Shown here one piece after another: positions 28,109 to 36,834 of a DNA stretch of 37,630 nucleotides. Source of the DNA: a virus. Where the stretch lies: IMG/VR virus record IMGVR_UViG_3300038701_002263, positions 1 through 37,630 of that record; one strand, 5' to 3'. Each line of letters starts with the position of its first letter. The first letter of the stretch is position 1. The position numbers and the translations under genes are program-made. The notes under the pieces were generated by a model. That model had not been told where the DNA came from. It saw nothing but the letters and a program-made list of their open reading frames with translations, and searched no databases.

Positions 28109-29395
28109 ATGCCCGCCGCACCCGAGATCATCACCAATCCCAGACCCGCCGGCCACGCGCCGGATGAAACCCCGTCGGACGGCCTCGTCCACATCGTGGA
28201 TCTGGACAATGCCGCCGCGCTCGCCATCGAGCTGCAGGTCGTCCCCGCCGGGCAGGAGCCCTCGCCCAATCCCGTCGCCTCCGTCACCACCACCCAGGAC
28301 AAACGCACCCGCGCCTACGACGCCGGCACCGCCCTGCTGCAGCATTACCGCTGCTACGTCACCGTGACAGGGTCGACCACCGGCACCATCACTTGTGCCT
28401 CCTCGGATGAGTCCGTCTTCACCTGCGCCATCGACGGCGATCCGCTGATCGTCAATCTCACGCACATCGCCGACGGCACCGCGACCCTCAGCGTGACCAA
28501 TACCTCCGGCGAGGACACCTTCACGGCCAAATACCGCATCCAGTTCCGCAGCACCGCCCCGTCCGTGGCCGACAACTACATCGGCGGCACCGCCGGCAGC
28601 GCCCGCCGCGGAATCGAGGACTATCTGGACATTCTCGACGATCCCGACCCGCCGTCCCGCTGGGCGCTTTTTTCCGCCGTCAATCACACTAGCCCGGCCT
28701 ACACGCGCAAGACATCCATCTCCGCGACGGTCGATCTATCCGGCATCTCCCCCTGGAACTCGACCGGCGGGGAATACCGGGGAGGCACCGCCATCACGCC
28801 GCGGCATGTCGTCTGGGCCGCGCACTACGACATCGGCACCGGGGCGACGATGCGCTTTGTCCAGATGGACAACACCGTCGTCGACCGCACGATCACAGCC
28901 AAGACACAGATCGCGGGCACGGACATCATGGTCGGCAAGCTGTCCTCCGACCTGCCCGCCGGCATCACTCCCGTGCAGGTGCTGCCCGCCGACTGGGCGG
29001 ACTTTTTCCCGACCGGCTTGCAGGGCTGTTGTGCCTTTTCCACCGCCGGCGGCTCGGAGCGCTTTTTTGTGAAAGAAATCGCCACCGCCGGGGGCACCTT
29101 CTCCACCTTCCAGCCCCCCGGCGAGCTGCCTTTCGGTGATCCGTCATCCCTCGACTTCCTGGCGGATTACGACCGCGGCGTCATCGCCGGAGACAGCGGC
29201 AACCCGGTCTTCCTCCTCGGGGATGACACCAACCTCGACGAGATCCCCATCCTGATCTCTCACTGGTTCACCGCCGCCGGCGGGCCGTTTTATCCCGGCC
29301 TGCGCGATGAGCTGGAGGCCGCGATCACGGCGCTCGGCGCGGAAAGCCACACCCTCACCGATGCCGATCTGCAGGACTTCACCGACTTTTCTTAA
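28109..29395 (+). CDS. Trypsin-like serine protease fused to Ig-like domain, tail region
   Basis: 428 aa. Residues about 20-150 are beta-rich and Ig/BIG-like (YRCYVTVTGSTTGTITCASS, ADGTATLSVTNTSGEDTFTA). Residues about 185-395 read as a chymotrypsin fold: RGGTAITPRHVVWAAHYDIG with His239, GTDIMVGKL with Asp272, and GVIAGDSGNPVFLL with Ser363, followed by ILISHWF. Order and spacing of the triad fit family S1. There is no export signal, as expected for a virion protein. It could process a tail component or degrade host surface protein; neither is shown. Neighbours are LRR-like and lectin-like tail genes. Confidence 0.75.
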   Translation: MPAAPEIITNPRPAGHAPDETPSDGLVHIVDLDNAAALAIELQVVPAGQEPSPNPVASVTTTQDKRTRAYDAGTALLQHYRCYVTVTGSTTGTITCASSDESVFTCAIDGDPLIVNLTHIADGTATLSVTNTSGEDTFTAKYRIQFRSTAPSVADNYIGGTAGSARRGIEDYLDILDDPDPPSRWALFSAVNHTSPAYTRKTSISATVDLSGISPWNSTGGEYRGGTAITPRHVVWAAHYDIGTGATMRFVQMDNTVVDRTITAKTQIAGTDIMVGKLSSDLPAGITPVQVLPADWADFFPTGLQGCCAFSTAGGSERFFVKEIATAGGTFSTFQPPGELPFGDPSSLDFLADYDRGVIAGDSGNPVFLLGDDTNLDEIPILISHWFTAAGGPFYPGLRDELEAAITALGAESHTLTDADLQDFTDFS

Positions 29396-29407
29396 AATCG
29401 TAAATCA

Positions 29408-30541
29408 ATGGCCGTTAAATCCACCTTTAAAGTCGTCATCGGCGCGGTCACCTTGATCGACTTCACGGACTACGACGCGCTCGTGGTACCGTCCTTTTCC
29501 CAGGGCGTCAACCCCGGCTTAAAATTCCGCCAGGCATGGGCGACGCCCTTTCCGGAAAAAACAGCCGGGGGAAAATACACGCTCTCCGTCATGGCGCGGC
29601 GGAAGAACACCGCGGCCAGCACCTCGGTGAAAGCCTGCTTCGACGCGACCATCGACCCGCCGAAAACCCAGCTCACCTGCACCATTTACAGCAGCGACGG
29701 CGGCGAGTGGGAATGTGAGGATGCCGCAGTGATCAGCAGCATCGACCCGCGTGTCGATCCCGCCGATCCGCGCTGGTGCACGCTGTCCTTTGTCATCCAG
29801 TGCGGAGAGATCACCGAGACCACCGCGCCAACGGTGCCATCAGATCCGGCCGCGCCGTCCGCGCCGTCAAGTGTGGTGCCTGTCTATGCGTCCACCGAGG
29901 AACCGGAGGAAACGGCCGCCGAACAATTGCTCGCCCTCGGCACCTGTGAGCTGCTCTGGATGCCGGACAGCGTCGTCTCCACGGGCAATGTCCTGACGGA
30001 GTGGACGGATCTTTCCGGCAATGACAATCACGGCGTCCCGGTGGCCGGCACAAACGGGCTGAAGCCGGTCGCCCTGGCTGGTGGTGGCGTAGCGCTGCGT
30101 CAGGATCACTACATCGACTTCACCACGCGCCTGACAAACATCCGCACTGTCGTGATGCGGCTCGCCCTCGGTTCCCGCCCGGTGGACGGCACGGAGGCCC
30201 GTCCGCTCCTCGGAGATAATACCGTCTATGATTTTCACGGCTCAGAGGGAGCGACTGGCCCGGTGTTTTCCTCCTTTGCCGCGACGGCGGTAAAGAACGG
30301 CACCCTGCGGATCGACGGCAGCGCGGAAACCGGCACCACCTACATTTTCCCGGCGGATCAGGACGGCCCGGTATCTCTGACTCTCGTCACCACAGGAGCG
30401 GTCGCCGCCAGCCGCCTGTCTCGCGAGCGCACGAACGCCAAAAAGTCCTGGGAAGGCAACGTCCTCTGCCTGGCTATTTTCTCCGACGCCCTGTCCGGCG
30501 CCGACATCCTCGCTGCCGAAGCCATCCTCGACACCCTCTAA
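29408..30541 (+). CDS. Tail protein with C-terminal LamG-like lectin domain
   Basis: 377 aa. The N-terminal 130 residues (STFKVVIGAVTLIDFTDYDA, GKYTLSVMARRKNTAAST, TIYSSDGGEWECEDAAV) are beta-rich and resemble a tail-tube-like attachment unit. A Pro/Ala/Ser linker (about 140-170) leads to a concanavalin/LamG-like domain: CELLWMPDSVVSTGNVLTEW, TDLSGNDNHGVPV, ALRQDHYIDF and a final GADILAAEAILDTL. Such domains bind sugars, so a role in receptor binding is plausible. It lies 12 bp downstream of the protease gene. Confidence 0.6.
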   Translation: MAVKSTFKVVIGAVTLIDFTDYDALVVPSFSQGVNPGLKFRQAWATPFPEKTAGGKYTLSVMARRKNTAASTSVKACFDATIDPPKTQLTCTIYSSDGGEWECEDAAVISSIDPRVDPADPRWCTLSFVIQCGEITETTAPTVPSDPAAPSAPSSVVPVYASTEEPEETAAEQLLALGTCELLWMPDSVVSTGNVLTEWTDLSGNDNHGVPVAGTNGLKPVALAGGGVALRQDHYIDFTTRLTNIRTVVMRLALGSRPVDGTEARPLLGDNTVYDFHGSEGATGPVFSSFAATAVKNGTLRIDGSAETGTTYIFPADQDGPVSLTLVTTGAVAASRLSRERTNAKKSWEGNVLCLAIFSDALSGADILAAEAILDTL

Positions 30542-30575
30542 AAAAAACAGACGTGCTGCGCCCGCGCTATCCCAA

Positions 30576-30603
30576 CTGCCAACTGAAAACTTTAAACTGA
30601 AAA
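30576..30603 (+). repeat. Heptamer array before the tape measure gene
   Basis: CTGCCAA, CTGAAAA, CTTTAAA, CTGAAAA, ending 4 nt before the TTG start. Confidence 0.9.
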
Positions 30604-30607
30604 CTCC

Positions 30608-32134
30608 TTGGCCGACCACAACACACACATCCGCATCACCACCGAGGCCGACACCTCCGGTCTCGACGCGGCCACACGCGCCCAGGAGGAACTCAACGAA
30701 AGCGCGGACAAATTCAACGAAAAAGCAGCCGACCGCGACGGCGCCTCCGGTCGCGGGGTGGAAAGCCTCACCGACAGATTCTCCAGGCTCGCCCTCAAGG
30801 TCACCGCCGTGACGGCTGCCGTCAAAGTCGCCTGGGATCTGTTTAAAAAAACCGACGAGGGCAAGGCCGCCATCCAGACCCTGACAGACGCCTTCGGCGA
30901 CGCGCACAAGACCATCGACGAGACCACCCGCACCCAGCTCACCCACGCCGCCGCCGCCCGCACCGGTGAGCGCGCCGCACGGGAGCAGGCGGAGGCCGTC
31001 CGGGAACTGAAAGACGCCGAGGCCGGCCGCAACGCCGAACTCAGCCACGCCACGCAACTCACCGCCGACAACATCTCCTACCAGCGCGAGCGCCTGGAGC
31101 TGGCCAAACAGGAGGCCCTGCTCAAAGTCCGCGCCGAGGGCGGCGGCACCCGTGAGGAGGCCGAGGCCCTGGCCGCCGCCGAGATGGAGCAGCTCAAACA
31201 ACGCCAGGCCGAGCGCGCCAGTGAGCAGGGCCTGCTCAACAAAGGCGTCCGCCAGGCCCGGGACACCGCCTCCGATGCGCAAAAAGCCGCCGAAGCCGCC
31301 GCCGCCCAGGTGCGCGCCGCCGAGGCCCTGGAACAAATCAGCGCCCGCCTCGCCGCCCTCACCGGCACCGGTGAGGAACCCGGAGAACTGCAGACCGCCC
31401 GCACCGCCGCCTCCGGGTTCGACGAGGATGTCGATCCAAAACGCGCCGCCATCCCCGGCACAGCGGAATACAAGTACGTGCAGCGCCGCGATCAGGCGGC
31501 GCAGACCCTCGCGGAAAAACAAAAAGAATTCGACGACCTCACCGCCCGCCAGGCCGAGCTGCGCGGCGTCTTCCCCGGTGCCGCCCCCAAGTCCGTGGAG
31601 GAGGCGGAAAAGGACAAGAGCTTCGCCGATAAAAACGCCGAAGCCGCCCGCCTGGAAGCCGCCCGGCGCGAGCGCGAGGCCGAGATGCAGCGCCTGCGCC
31701 TGCGGAATCAGGCCGAGCAGGATGCCGCCAACACCGAGCGACGCCGGAACCTCATCATCAACAGCGCCCGCGTCGACGAACGCCTGGAAAAAGAAGAAGA
31801 GGAAAAAGACAAACCCGAAGGCCTCTCCGTCAAGACACCCATGCGCGGCGGCGCGGACTACATGCGCCGGGAGGCCGCCCAGCGCACGCGCGGCATCGCC
31901 TCCCAGATCCCGGAAGGCCGGAAGCTACGCGAGTCCCTGGAAAAACTCGCCGACGAGCTCTCCACCTCCGCCGCCAAGGAAATCAACAGCGCCCTCGGAG
32001 AGATCCGCGCCACCCTGGAGGATCTCGACCTCGACGTCTCCGGCCGCTTCGCCGACCGCTCCGAAGTCGCCGAACTCCGCGGCCTCGTCCAAAGACTCTC
32101 CGAACAAATGAAAGGCAACCGCCCCGTGCAGTAG
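30608..32134 (+). CDS. Tail tape measure protein
   Basis: 508 aa from TTG. HIRITTEADTSGLDAATRAQ, EELNESADKFNEKAADR and FSRLALKVTAVTAAVKVAWD match the typical start of tape measures; the rest is a long, charged coiled coil (AREQAEAVRELKDAEAGRNA, AARLEAARREREAEMQRLRL). At about 0.15 nm per residue a short tail of roughly 75 nm would follow. The only hydrophobic stretch is near residue 60-80. It is usual for it to precede tail hub genes; here a DNA methyltransferase gene intervenes. Confidence 0.7.
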   Translation: MADHNTHIRITTEADTSGLDAATRAQEELNESADKFNEKAADRDGASGRGVESLTDRFSRLALKVTAVTAAVKVAWDLFKKTDEGKAAIQTLTDAFGDAHKTIDETTRTQLTHAAAARTGERAAREQAEAVRELKDAEAGRNAELSHATQLTADNISYQRERLELAKQEALLKVRAEGGGTREEAEALAAAEMEQLKQRQAERASEQGLLNKGVRQARDTASDAQKAAEAAAAQVRAAEALEQISARLAALTGTGEEPGELQTARTAASGFDEDVDPKRAAIPGTAEYKYVQRRDQAAQTLAEKQKEFDDLTARQAELRGVFPGAAPKSVEEAEKDKSFADKNAEAARLEAARREREAEMQRLRLRNQAEQDAANTERRRNLIINSARVDERLEKEEEEKDKPEGLSVKTPMRGGADYMRREAAQRTRGIASQIPEGRKLRESLEKLADELSTSAAKEINSALGEIRATLEDLDLDVSGRFADRSEVAELRGLVQRLSEQMKGNRPVQ

Positions 32135-32141
32135 AAAAGAA

Positions 32142-33002
32142 ATGACCCATGCAGCAAAAAACCAAAAAAACATCGGCAGTCTCTTCGCCGGCATCGGCGG
32201 CTTCGACCTCGGCTTCGAGCGGGCGGGCTGGTCAACCGAATGGGCGGTCGAAATTGACCCGGCAAAGCGGGCTGTCCTTGGTGACCGATTTCCTGCCGCC
32301 CGGCTCTTTGAAGACATCAATACAGTCGACGTCTCGCAGCTTTCGGGCGTCGATGCGGTCGTCGGCGGTTTCCCCTGCCAGGACATCAGCATCATGGGCG
32401 CGTGTCGTAAAGGCGGCGTCCCCGGCCTCAAAGGTGCCCGCTCAGGACTCTTTTACCGGGCCATGGATCTCATCCGGGAAATTCGGCCCGAATGGGTGGT
32501 GCTTGAAAACGTCGCGGCACTGCTCCATAGCAATGATAGCGAAGACCTGCAGGCAGTCGTCTCAACCCTTGCCGACAGCGGGTATGTGGGATACTGGCGG
32601 GTGCTTAATGCTCAATATTTCGGAGTCCCCCAAAACCGCCGCCGCGTTTTCCTGGTCGCGGGTCTTGGAAGACAACCCTCCATTGACTTCCTGGCTGATG
32701 CCGCACCAGTGGACAGCCTACCTTGCGCGCTTGGCCCGCTCAGCCAGCCACGGCCGGCGGATTTTTTCGCTTCCAATACTCTTCTCGCCACCAGCACGCG
32801 AACCCGGATCGATATTGGCACTGCCGTTTTCGTGGCTCAGGAGGACGGACGGGATCAGATGGTTGAGCGGCAGCGAGCGTCTGAGCTACATGGGATTCCC
32901 CTCGGACTGGATGCGCCCAACTTTGTCCAGGCTCACGGAGCGGGAAATGCTGTGGTGCCAGCGATAGCGCAATGGATCGCGGAAATCTTAAACCGCTCTT
33001 AA
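32142..33002 (+). CDS. DNA cytosine-5 methyltransferase
   Basis: 286 aa, short but complete by motifs: I SLFAGIGGFDLGFE (13-26), IV GGFPCQDIS with catalytic Cys79, VI VLENV (120-124), VIII QNRRRVFLV (164-172), and IX-X AHGAGNAVVPAIAQWI near the C-terminus. The target recognition region (about 175-250) is short. It methylates C5 of cytosine in a specific site, probably to protect phage DNA. No matching endonuclease is adjacent. It is wedged between tape measure and tail hub genes with 7- and 10-bp gaps. Confidence 0.9.
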   Translation: MTHAAKNQKNIGSLFAGIGGFDLGFERAGWSTEWAVEIDPAKRAVLGDRFPAARLFEDINTVDVSQLSGVDAVVGGFPCQDISIMGACRKGGVPGLKGARSGLFYRAMDLIREIRPEWVVLENVAALLHSNDSEDLQAVVSTLADSGYVGYWRVLNAQYFGVPQNRRRVFLVAGLGRQPSIDFLADAAPVDSLPCALGPLSQPRPADFFASNTLLATSTRTRIDIGTAVFVAQEDGRDQMVERQRASELHGIPLGLDAPNFVQAHGAGNAVVPAIAQWIAEILNRS

Positions 33003-33012
33003 ACCGCAGCGA

Positions 33013-35229
33013 ATGCCCGACACCTGGACAATCACCAACAACACGCAGACAGGCACCTCCGACCTGGCCGATATCTGCGCCCGGAACCTGCGCTGCCAGT
33101 TCCATTCTCTCAGCGCGGACACGTTCGAGTTCGACTGCGCCGGCGCGGAGATCGATTACGATGGCAGCCTCCCCGGTGCCTTTCCTTTGGCGGATGATGA
33201 CAACGTCTCCATCAAATTCGGCGCCACCCAGGTCTTCCGGGGAAATGCCCGCGTCCGTCGCATCGGCGGGATCGACGGCGAGCGCATCCGCGTCGTCATC
33301 GACGGCCCCTGGAAGGAACTGGAGGAACGCACCGCCTACCAGCCGTGGAAAGTCCTCACCGAGTCCACCGTGCCGGAAGACCCGGCGGAGGACGTGGAAC
33401 TCGTCTTTGAAGACATCGAGCAGATGCGCTTCATCCTCTACCATGACCACACCACCGGCGACCGCCTGAGCACCACCCAGCAGATCCAGCAGATCGTCCA
33501 GCGCGCCGCCGGCGACGGCGCGGCCCTGGCATCCGGCACTTACTTCACCGGCTTCTCCCCGACCTTTGAAGAGGTGAAAAATGTCATGATGTCCGAGCTG
33601 ATCATCCAGATCCTGCGGAACCATCCCGATGCCGTGGCCTGGTTCGACCACTCCGCCAGCGCCCCGACTTTCAACTGCGGAAAGGCCGCCCAGCTCGCCG
33701 AGTGGGAGGTGGATCTCTCCACCGTCGATCTCAAGAACAACGACATCGTCGCGCGGAAAGACCTGCAGGCCGCCGGCGTGCAGATTAACTTCGACCAGCC
33801 CGTCACCGTGGACGGAAAAGTCTACATCGGCGCACCCGTCGAGCAGGTCGCCGGCAGCGGCGTCGGGGCCGGCCGCGTGGTCGCCGCCCAGATCGAGCTG
33901 GCCGGCACCCGCGTCACCCTCATGCGCCAGGAGGTGGAGACGGAGACCTATCCGGACGCCGTCGACACCGAGACGCCCGACCCGGTCGAGTGGTGGCAGG
34001 AGCGCCTGGACAAATGGTTCCGCGACATCCCCGCCGCCGACCTCAAAATGATCTCCCACAGCGTCGACCCGGATGACGACGCCGCCGACATCTCCGACCT
34101 GACCAAGGAACTCGTGCAAGGCACCATCACCGACTGGATGGGAGACCGCAACGGCGAGACCGTCCTGGCCGAGCCCGTCACCGCCACCGCCGTGCTCTCC
34201 TACACCGGCACCGACGAACTCATCGCCGCCAGGTTCGATGAGTTTAACCAGATCCAGGCGAATTTTTCCTTCATCGCCACCAACGCAGTGACGAAAGAAT
34301 ACACCGGCATCGACAGCTTCGAGCAGCCGGAGGAAATCCCCTCCGGCATGGCCAGCGCGCTCTACGCCGGATGCGGCCACCTCCACTACGAGGGCGAGTT
34401 TTCCATCCAGAACGTCTACGAACCGCCGACCGTGCTCGGCCTCGGCCGCCGCGTCAACATGACAGGCGGCCGCAGCGAGTGGGAAAGCATGGACGGCATG
34501 GTCACCGACGTGAGTTGGGACATCTCCGCCGGCGTGCAGACCGTGCGCTTCGGCCCGCCCGGACACTACGGCATTCATGACTTCATCGAGATGATGCGCA
34601 GCCGGCGCGGCCCCACCGCCAGCTACAGTGTCAAAGACCGCGAGGAAGGCGAGGCACTGGGCAGTCTCACCAGCGTGCGCGGCGGAGCCATCCAGCCGCG
34701 GCACAACAGCTCCCTGGTCAACGGCAGCGGCAGCGTGCCCTTTACCCCCATCATCGCCGGCAATGCCGATGACGGCTGGGAACTCGGCTGCCGGGGAGGA
34801 CAGGTCGCCGCCATGGATGACGACGGCTCCATCACCAAGCTCAACGACGTCGCCCCGGACACCGGCATCACCCACTTCTGGATTCAGATCGATATGGACG
34901 CGCTCGGCGGGGAGGAAAACTACCGCACGATGAACAATGCCCTGCTCGACAGCGGCACCGAGTGGCCCACCGGCGGCGGGGATGACACCCAATATTGGCG
35001 CCTCTTCTCCGTCGACTTCTCCGGCAGCAGCCCCGTCGTCACCACCGAGTGGAAGGGCAGCATCTGCTGGAGCCAGGCCGTCCTCCTGGAGCTCGCCGCC
35101 ATCGACTTCATCGACTGCGACGGCTCCACGCAGGTCAGCTACGATCCGTATGGCGAGGACATCGAGGTCGACGTGGGCGACTGCTCCGGAGACAGCGGCG
35201 GAGACGGAGGCAGCGGCGGCAGCGCCTGA
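33013..35229 (+). CDS. Tail hub/central tail protein (distal tail or fibre-hub)
   Basis: 738 aa. The N-terminal half (DTWTITNNTQTGTSDLADIC, DDDNVSIKFGATQVFRGNAR, RIRVVIDGPWKELEERTAYQ, TQQIQQIVQRA, NHPDAVAWFDHSA) resembles hub proteins of siphophages, in which gp27-like barrels are built from repeated units. The centre has VLGLGRRVNMTGGRSEWESM and VSWDISAGVQTVRFGPPGHY, typical of hub C-terminal domains. The last 200 residues vary and end in a Gly/Ser/Asp tail (GDSGGDGGSGGSA). Large size and position after the tape measure support this assignment. Confidence 0.65.
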   Translation: MPDTWTITNNTQTGTSDLADICARNLRCQFHSLSADTFEFDCAGAEIDYDGSLPGAFPLADDDNVSIKFGATQVFRGNARVRRIGGIDGERIRVVIDGPWKELEERTAYQPWKVLTESTVPEDPAEDVELVFEDIEQMRFILYHDHTTGDRLSTTQQIQQIVQRAAGDGAALASGTYFTGFSPTFEEVKNVMMSELIIQILRNHPDAVAWFDHSASAPTFNCGKAAQLAEWEVDLSTVDLKNNDIVARKDLQAAGVQINFDQPVTVDGKVYIGAPVEQVAGSGVGAGRVVAAQIELAGTRVTLMRQEVETETYPDAVDTETPDPVEWWQERLDKWFRDIPAADLKMISHSVDPDDDAADISDLTKELVQGTITDWMGDRNGETVLAEPVTATAVLSYTGTDELIAARFDEFNQIQANFSFIATNAVTKEYTGIDSFEQPEEIPSGMASALYAGCGHLHYEGEFSIQNVYEPPTVLGLGRRVNMTGGRSEWESMDGMVTDVSWDISAGVQTVRFGPPGHYGIHDFIEMMRSRRGPTASYSVKDREEGEALGSLTSVRGGAIQPRHNSSLVNGSGSVPFTPIIAGNADDGWELGCRGGQVAAMDDDGSITKLNDVAPDTGITHFWIQIDMDALGGEENYRTMNNALLDSGTEWPTGGGDDTQYWRLFSVDFSGSSPVVTTEWKGSICWSQAVLLELAAIDFIDCDGSTQVSYDPYGEDIEVDVGDCSGDSGGDGGSGGSA

Positions 35230-35298
35230 CCGCTATAAAAGAAGATGCGCTTTGTCATTGAGAGATCCCAAAAGCAAGCCTATCTAAACAGACGCGGT

Positions 35299-35315
35299 GC
35301 GGGCGTCAAGCCCGC
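35299..35315. repeat. Palindrome after the tail hub gene
   Basis: GCGGGC-GTCAA-GCCCGC, a REP-type stem in the 112-bp gap 35230-35341. The gap also has an A-rich leader (CCTAAAAAAAACAGACCA) before the next ATG. Confidence 0.65.
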
Positions 35316-35341
35316 CCGGTAAACCTAAAAAAAACAGACCA

Positions 35342-35521
35342 ATGGAAGACGAAAAACTACTTGAGGTGCTCTGGAGGCTTGCTCTTTCTGACCATCTTGG
35401 AGACGTGGCTGAAGCGATCAAACCTATCGTGACGCACTTTAAGATGGAGTCGACATCACTCGACCATCTTCGCGACGAAATGAAGCGGCTCAACATTCTC
35501 CCCGACTATGCCCGCGATTAA
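35342..35521 (+). CDS. Small hypothetical protein
   Basis: 59 aa, MEDEKLLEVLWRLALSDHLG, then DVAEAIKPIVTHFKMESTSL, DHLRDEMKRLNILPDYARD: short helices, acidic then basic. Lower GC than its neighbours, so perhaps acquired. An upstream in-frame GTG inside the palindrome is less likely. No family recognised. It separates tail hub from glycan-modifying genes. Confidence 0.5.
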   Translation: MEDEKLLEVLWRLALSDHLGDVAEAIKPIVTHFKMESTSLDHLRDEMKRLNILPDYARD

Positions 35522-35574
35522 CCATGAAATGAACCCCAAATAACGGCTGCAGTTCGCCGCCCGCCCCGCCTCAA

Positions 35575-36834
35575 ATGACCTCCCAAAAATCCACCTGGTC
35601 ACAGCACGGACAGGACACGGTCATCCTGTCCATTCTCCGTGCCGTCCGGGGCGGGAAAATGCGCGGCGGATACTTCGTCGAGGCAGGCGCTCTCGACGGC
35701 CTCCACATGAGCAACACACGCTCCCTCTGCGACCTCCCCGGAAAGTGGCGGGGAACGCTCATCGAGCCGCTCCCGGACGCCGCCGCCAAGGCCCGGAAAA
35801 ACCGCCCGGAAAGCACCGTCTACCAGCTCGCACTGACGGACGGAAAAGACAGCGGCAATGCGCCCTTTTTATCCATCCCCGGCGCGCCCGCTTTGAGCGG
35901 ATTCTCCGACACCTTCACCGGCGGCCACAATCGCCAAAACGGGGAGGAAATCTTCGTCGGAAAACGCACCCTGAAAGAGGTTCTCGACCTCGCCAAAGCC
36001 CCGCCCCTGATCGACGTGATTTCCATCGACGTGGAAGGCGCGGAAACCGCCGTCCTCGACGGCTTCGACTGGAGCCGAAAAGTGCGCGTCTGGTGCATCG
36101 AGCACAACGGCAAAAAAGCCCACCGCGCGGCCATCCATGAGAGCCTCCAGGAGAACGGCTATCGGCGCGTCGCCCGCGTCGCCGCAGACGACATTTTCAT
36201 CCCCGAGGAAGACGCCGCAAAAGTCCGCCGGCCCTACCTGATCCGCGTGCCAAAAACCGGCTCCATCTCCATGGCGGCCGCACTGCCTGACGACATCCGG
36301 AAGCTCCCCACCATGAGCCAGCGGAAACACTCCACCACAGCCGACCGCGCCGTGCTCAAAGACCTGGAAAAAATGGGCGGCCGGCCGTTCGCTTTGGTCT
36401 TCGGTTTTGTCCGCAACCCCTACGACCGCGCCGCCTCCCTCTATCACTGGATACGCAAAAACGCGGACACCCGCAACCACCTCGATGACCTCTGCGCCGG
36501 CCTCGTCGAGATGGCCCTGCAGACCGACTGCAGCACCTTCTGGAGCCGCATCGACATCCCCGCTCTGGCCGCCCGCTCCCGCATGTTCGCGCGGCAGGTC
36601 GATTTCCTACAGGGCGGCAAGTTCGAGGTCGATTTCATAGGCCGCTGGGAGCGACTGGAAAAGGACTGGAAACGCCTCCGGAAAATGTGCTCCTCCGGCA
36701 CCATCGGCGACCTCCCGCACCGCAACGCCAGCGGCCGCACCCGCCCTTGGCAGGACGACCTGAACACCGCTGCCCGCGTCGCCATCCAGACCCACTATTT
36801 GGCGGATTTCGAGGCCTATGCTTACGATTTCTAA
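35575..36834 (+). CDS. FkbM-type methyltransferase fused to a sulfotransferase
   Basis: 419 aa with two enzyme domains. Residues 1-215: WSQHGQDTVIL, GGYFVEAGALDGLHMSNT (AdoMet loop), GTLIEPLP, DVISIDVEGAETAVLDGFDW and VWCIEHNG are hallmarks of FkbM methyltransferases. Residues 219-419: YLIRVPKTGSISM (5'-phosphosulfate loop of PAPS enzymes), FGFVRNPYDRAASLYHW (3'-phosphate site), FIGRWERLEKDWKRL and LPHRNASGR, ending THYLADFEAYAYDF, match membrane-type carbohydrate sulfotransferases (Sulfotransfer_2). It could O-methylate and sulfate a glycan, either on host surface or virion. The 3' end overlaps the glycosyltransferase gene by 17 bp. Confidence 0.82.
   Translation: MTSQKSTWSQHGQDTVILSILRAVRGGKMRGGYFVEAGALDGLHMSNTRSLCDLPGKWRGTLIEPLPDAAAKARKNRPESTVYQLALTDGKDSGNAPFLSIPGAPALSGFSDTFTGGHNRQNGEEIFVGKRTLKEVLDLAKAPPLIDVISIDVEGAETAVLDGFDWSRKVRVWCIEHNGKKAHRAAIHESLQENGYRRVARVAADDIFIPEEDAAKVRRPYLIRVPKTGSISMAAALPDDIRKLPTMSQRKHSTTADRAVLKDLEKMGGRPFALVFGFVRNPYDRAASLYHWIRKNADTRNHLDDLCAGLVEMALQTDCSTFWSRIDIPALAARSRMFARQVDFLQGGKFEVDFIGRWERLEKDWKRLRKMCSSGTIGDLPHRNASGRTRPWQDDLNTAARVAIQTHYLADFEAYAYDF

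Noticed and set aside
30242-31522. Gly-rich minus-strand frame opposite the tape measure gene
   Set aside because: Shadow of the coiled-coil gene; composition reflects reversed Ala/Glu codons.
32740-34992. 750-codon minus-strand frame
   Set aside because: Antisense of the tail hub gene in high-GC DNA (Gly/Val/Asp-rich), no motifs.
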